DNA of 64,000 bases from Polytrichum commune (taxonomy: Eukaryota; Streptophyta; Polytrichopsida; Polytrichales; Polytrichaceae), in contig OX485806.1 of NCBI GenBank assembly GCA_950295325.1, positions 44,821,169-44,885,168 of the forward strand, given 5' to 3'. The notes under the pieces are model-generated. The model saw nothing but the letters and a program-made list of their open reading frames with translations. It was not told the DNA's origin and ran no database searches. The translations under genes and the position numbers were made by a program. The first letter of the stretch is position 1; every line of letters starts with the position of its first letter. Positions 61,412 to 64,000 of the stretch are shown here, one piece after another.

Positions 61412-61435
61412 GAGTGTCTCGGTCCCGAGACACTC
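61412..61435. repeat. Perfect 24-bp palindrome near gene B
   Basis: Arms GAGTGTCTCGG and CCGAGACACTC around TC. The text after it (ACTCATACTCACAACT) also follows the shorter palindrome at 61309-61326. It has the same length, spacer size and core as the palindrome upstream of gene A. Confidence 0.9.
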
Positions 61436-62160
61436 ATACTCACAACTCAAAGAAAAAGAAAGCTGAAGAACAAAACGAAATGAACGTACTGCACCGCCTC
61501 GCCCGGCCCGCGCCCGCTCCAGCTCTTTCTCCTTCTCCGTCTTTTTCTTTCTTTAAGGATGCCTGGTGGGTTTGAAGCAATGGTTATGGGTTTGCCACTC
61601 ACAGACTTCGCCTCTCCGCTCACACAGACTTCGCCGCCTACAGACTTCGCTGCTCACACAGGTTTCTCCGCTCACAGGTATCACAACTCACAGATTTCAC
61701 AACTCAAAGAGGCCGGCTCCCTCACAAATCACACAGGTACTACTACGACACAACAACTCTCTCACAGAAGTAACAACAAATTTAGGGTCCAGGTGTTCGT
61801 TTGTGAAACCAACAACGAAAATGGAACCTCCACTACTACGGAGTCAAAGTTGGTTTAGGGAAGCAAGGGGAGCCCTAAACAACAAGCCAACAAGGCATAG
61901 TCTCCAACTATGCTTAGTATTGAAATCCTTACCTAAAATATATATATTTGGTCAGCTGCCCCGCCGTGAATTTTTTTTCTTAATCGGCAATTTGCCGTGG
62001 ATACTCAAGGGGAGCTTGCCGAAATGCCGGCATTTTATTTTTCTAATCGGCCCCTTTCCGTCAACCTTCATTTTCTTCCTGAACCGCTGCCTAAACTTTC
62101 CAATTGCATTCGGAAATTCTCAAAATCAACCGGCTAGCTCGTAACTAACTGCCGACACTA
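61436..62160. other. Spacer with GC- and CT-rich blocks; short weak ORFs
   Basis: A GC-rich patch (CGCCTCGCCCGGCCCGCGCC) near 61495 is followed by a CT-rich tract and short repeats of CTCACAGACTTCGCC-type text at 61600-61690. Open frames such as 61559-61858 are low in complexity and have no motif. It may be leader sequence of an unidentified plus-strand transcript. No gene is called. Confidence 0.35.
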
Positions 62161-62165
62161 CCCGT

Positions 62166-63055
62166 TCATTGCTCCCAGTAGCTATCTCGGCACCGAGACA
62201 CCCAAATGAAGTTCAATCTGACTGCCCCACATATGATTCAGACCCCTAATCTCTAACTCACAAACATGCAAACTAAGCTTAATGTGACCATTTCAGACCA
62301 TTTCAGACCACCTAAGACCCCTAATTTCTGACTCAGAAACATGCAAACTAAATTTAATATGACCATTTCTAACCACCTAATACCCCTCTTTGCAGCTGTC
62401 TCGGGACCGAGACACCCAAATGAAGTTCAATCTAACTGCCTCACATATGATTCAAACCCCTACTATCTAACTAAGTAACATGCAAACTAAGCTTAATATG
62501 ACTATTTCAAACCATTTCAAACCACCTAAGACCCCTAATCTCTAACTAAAAGACATGCAAACTAAGCTTAATGAGACCATTTCAGACCACCTCATACCCC
62601 TCCCAGTAGCTATCTCGGGACCGAGACACCCAAATGAAGTTCAATATAACTGTCCCACATATGATTCAGACCCCTACTATCTAACTAAGTAACATGCAAA
62701 CTAAGCTTAATCGGACCATTCCAGACCATTTCAGACCACCTAAGACCCCTAATCTCTAACTCAGAACCATCCCTAACCACCTAATACCCCTCCCAGTAGC
62801 TATGACGGCACCGAGACACCCAAATGAATTTCATTCTAACTGCCTCACATTTGATTCAGACCCCTACTTTCTAAATGAGAAACACGCATACTGAGCTTAA
62901 TATGACAATTTCAGACCATTTCAGAACCCCTCCGAGTAGCTATCTCGGGACCGAGACACCCACATGAATTTCAATCTAACTGCCTCACATATGATTCAGA
63001 CCCCTAATTTCTAACTCGGAAGCATGCAAAGTAAGCTTACTTCGCCCATTTCAGA
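62166..63055. repeat. Diverged 214-bp satellite monomers, second group
   Basis: About four monomers with the usual blocks (GAGACACCCAAATGAAGTTC, CACATATGATTCAGACCCCT). The palindrome core is intact in several: TGTCTCGG / CCGAGACA around GA at 62397-62414, and CTCGG-GA-CCGAG near 62606 and 62943. They are more divergent from each other than monomers in the big arrays. Confidence 0.85.
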
Positions 63056-63207
63056 CTAGCGAATTGACTTGGATTCCTCAAATGTCCCCCTCGGCATCGA
63101 TATGGATAAACAAGCTCTGAAAGTCTCTCTCGGGTCTGATAGTACAATTTTAGGTCCCACCTTCGATCTTCGAACCCTACGGGGTGTGGGAATGTGGGAA
63201 AACCTAC

Positions 63208-63978
63208 CTCTTCCCCGAAGTGCCTCTCCTCATTATCCATGCTCCCTTCGCAAAGATCTACCACATCAGCTTTGCGATCAAATTCTCCTAGGCTTAACTC
63301 AGCAACCTCAGCGTCCCCAACGAAATCTTCAAGGCTCTGTTAAGTGGATATGTCCTGTCCTCATTAGCTAAGAAGTTGGCCTAATAAATTGTTGGCATTT
63401 GAAATAAACATTACCCTAAACCCAAAACCCTAAAAGTCACCAATTAAAAACATTCTTCACAAACCTACTGCTCACTATGATCTGATGTTGAGGCACTCGA
63501 GGCTGCCCCAGGTTGAAGCTGTGTCTGCGTCACTCCCTATTCCAGATGCCCAAGCCAAATCCTAGTTACATTCCATCACCAAAGATAAAAAAACTACATA
63601 AAGGGAAGCAAATGGGTCTCAATTGTTCTAACTATCCGTGAGAGTGGTTAACATTACGATTGCAAAGAAAATAATATCATTAGGAATGCAGATAAACAAC
63701 ACCTCACTGCCCCCTTTGTCAACTTGGTTGTCTTCCTCTGATACAGGAAATAAAACGATGGGAGCTACCGCTGCGACATCAAACATTTTTTCCCCTTTTG
63801 AACCTCTACCTGTACCCCTGGAAGAATTAACCCCTCTTCTACCCATTGTTGTCCGCAAGTTGTACGGCATTTCTAAGCTTTCTCTTAATTCTAACCTTTG
63901 CCTTCTCTCAATACGCCTCTATTTTTCAATAGTCCTCTTAACTTCTTGATCTGCTCTCGCTCTCGACCTAGTGATCAT
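63208..63978 (-). pseudogene. Two exons of an unrecognised gene, one in-frame stop
   Basis: Exon 1 is 63978-63703: ATG at 63978, then MITRSRARADQEVKRTIEK, TAG at 63921-63919, and the same frame onward through MPYNLRTTMGRRG to DKGGSE at donor GTGTTG. Exon 2 is 63336-63208: acceptor CTTAACAG, SLEDFVGDAEVAEL to ERHFGEE, donor GTAGGTTTTC. Both introns are in phase 0, which supports a real spliced gene. The product is charged, with no domain I know. A second ATG after the stop (63871) could start a shorter protein. It continues beyond the diverged satellite or is truncated by it. Confidence 0.4.
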
Positions 63979-64000
63979 CTTTACCAACACTGAATCAAAC

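Noticed and set aside
61559-62144. Overlapping frames of 99 and 192 codons
   Set aside because: Low-complexity CTCACAGACTTCGCC-type repeats and no motif; not enough support for a gene.

Overview
This window looks like nuclear DNA of a land plant. The evidence is Ty3/gypsy elements with plant-type pol, a MULE-type transposase with a C-terminal SWIM finger, multi-exon genes with compact introns (about 75-370 bp), and long tandem satellite arrays. A seedless plant is possible, but I cannot fix the lineage from sequence alone. Almost everything is repetitive or broken. I see no tRNA, rRNA, CRISPR array or clearly intact host gene. The setting resembles pericentromeric or other heterochromatic accessory DNA.

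Layout. (1) 1-2350, minus strand: gene A, a broken seven-exon gene whose N-terminal half resembles a ParB/sulfiredoxin-like fold; it runs off the left edge. (2) 2395-3680: a roughly 138-bp tandem repeat carrying a 24-bp palindrome. (3) 4326-10230, plus strand: a decayed MULE-like transposase gene, split by a 2.2-kb solo LTR (4635-6844) that sits between two 95-bp copies of the gene's own sequence. (4) 11.5-16.7 kb, minus strand: two decayed gypsy pol fragments. (5) 16718-19561: a 2.84-kb LTR, inverted relative to a near-identical copy at 39580-42419. (6) 19562-28508: a 214-bp satellite array. (7) 28509-44065: a large 5'-truncated gypsy element with gag, protease, RT, RNase H, five tandem copies of the integrase zinc-binding module, integrase, and about 1,270 extra open codons, followed by a 3' LTR split by the second 2.84-kb LTR. 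(8) 44066-57690: the satellite again. (9) 57960-60941, minus strand: gene B, a broken paralogue of gene A. (10) 61041-63055: old, diverged satellite monomers and the palindrome. (11) 63208-63978, minus strand: two exons of an unrecognised gene.

How the parts relate. Genes A and B share exon boundaries and both carry several premature stops. On the promoter side of each lie repeats with a 24-bp palindrome of the same design (GA, three variable bases, TCTCGG, two-base centre, then the mirror image). The three variable bases per arm differ between the two loci but stay complementary. The 214-bp satellite carries a decayed form of the same core, so the large arrays may have grown from repeats linked to this gene family. 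The gypsy element and the 2.84-kb LTRs are later arrivals. The most unusual coding features are the fivefold integrase zinc module and the long in-frame extension after integrase.

Limits. All homology calls are from reading translated sequence by eye; no database search or alignment program was run. Percent identities are given only where I counted bases.
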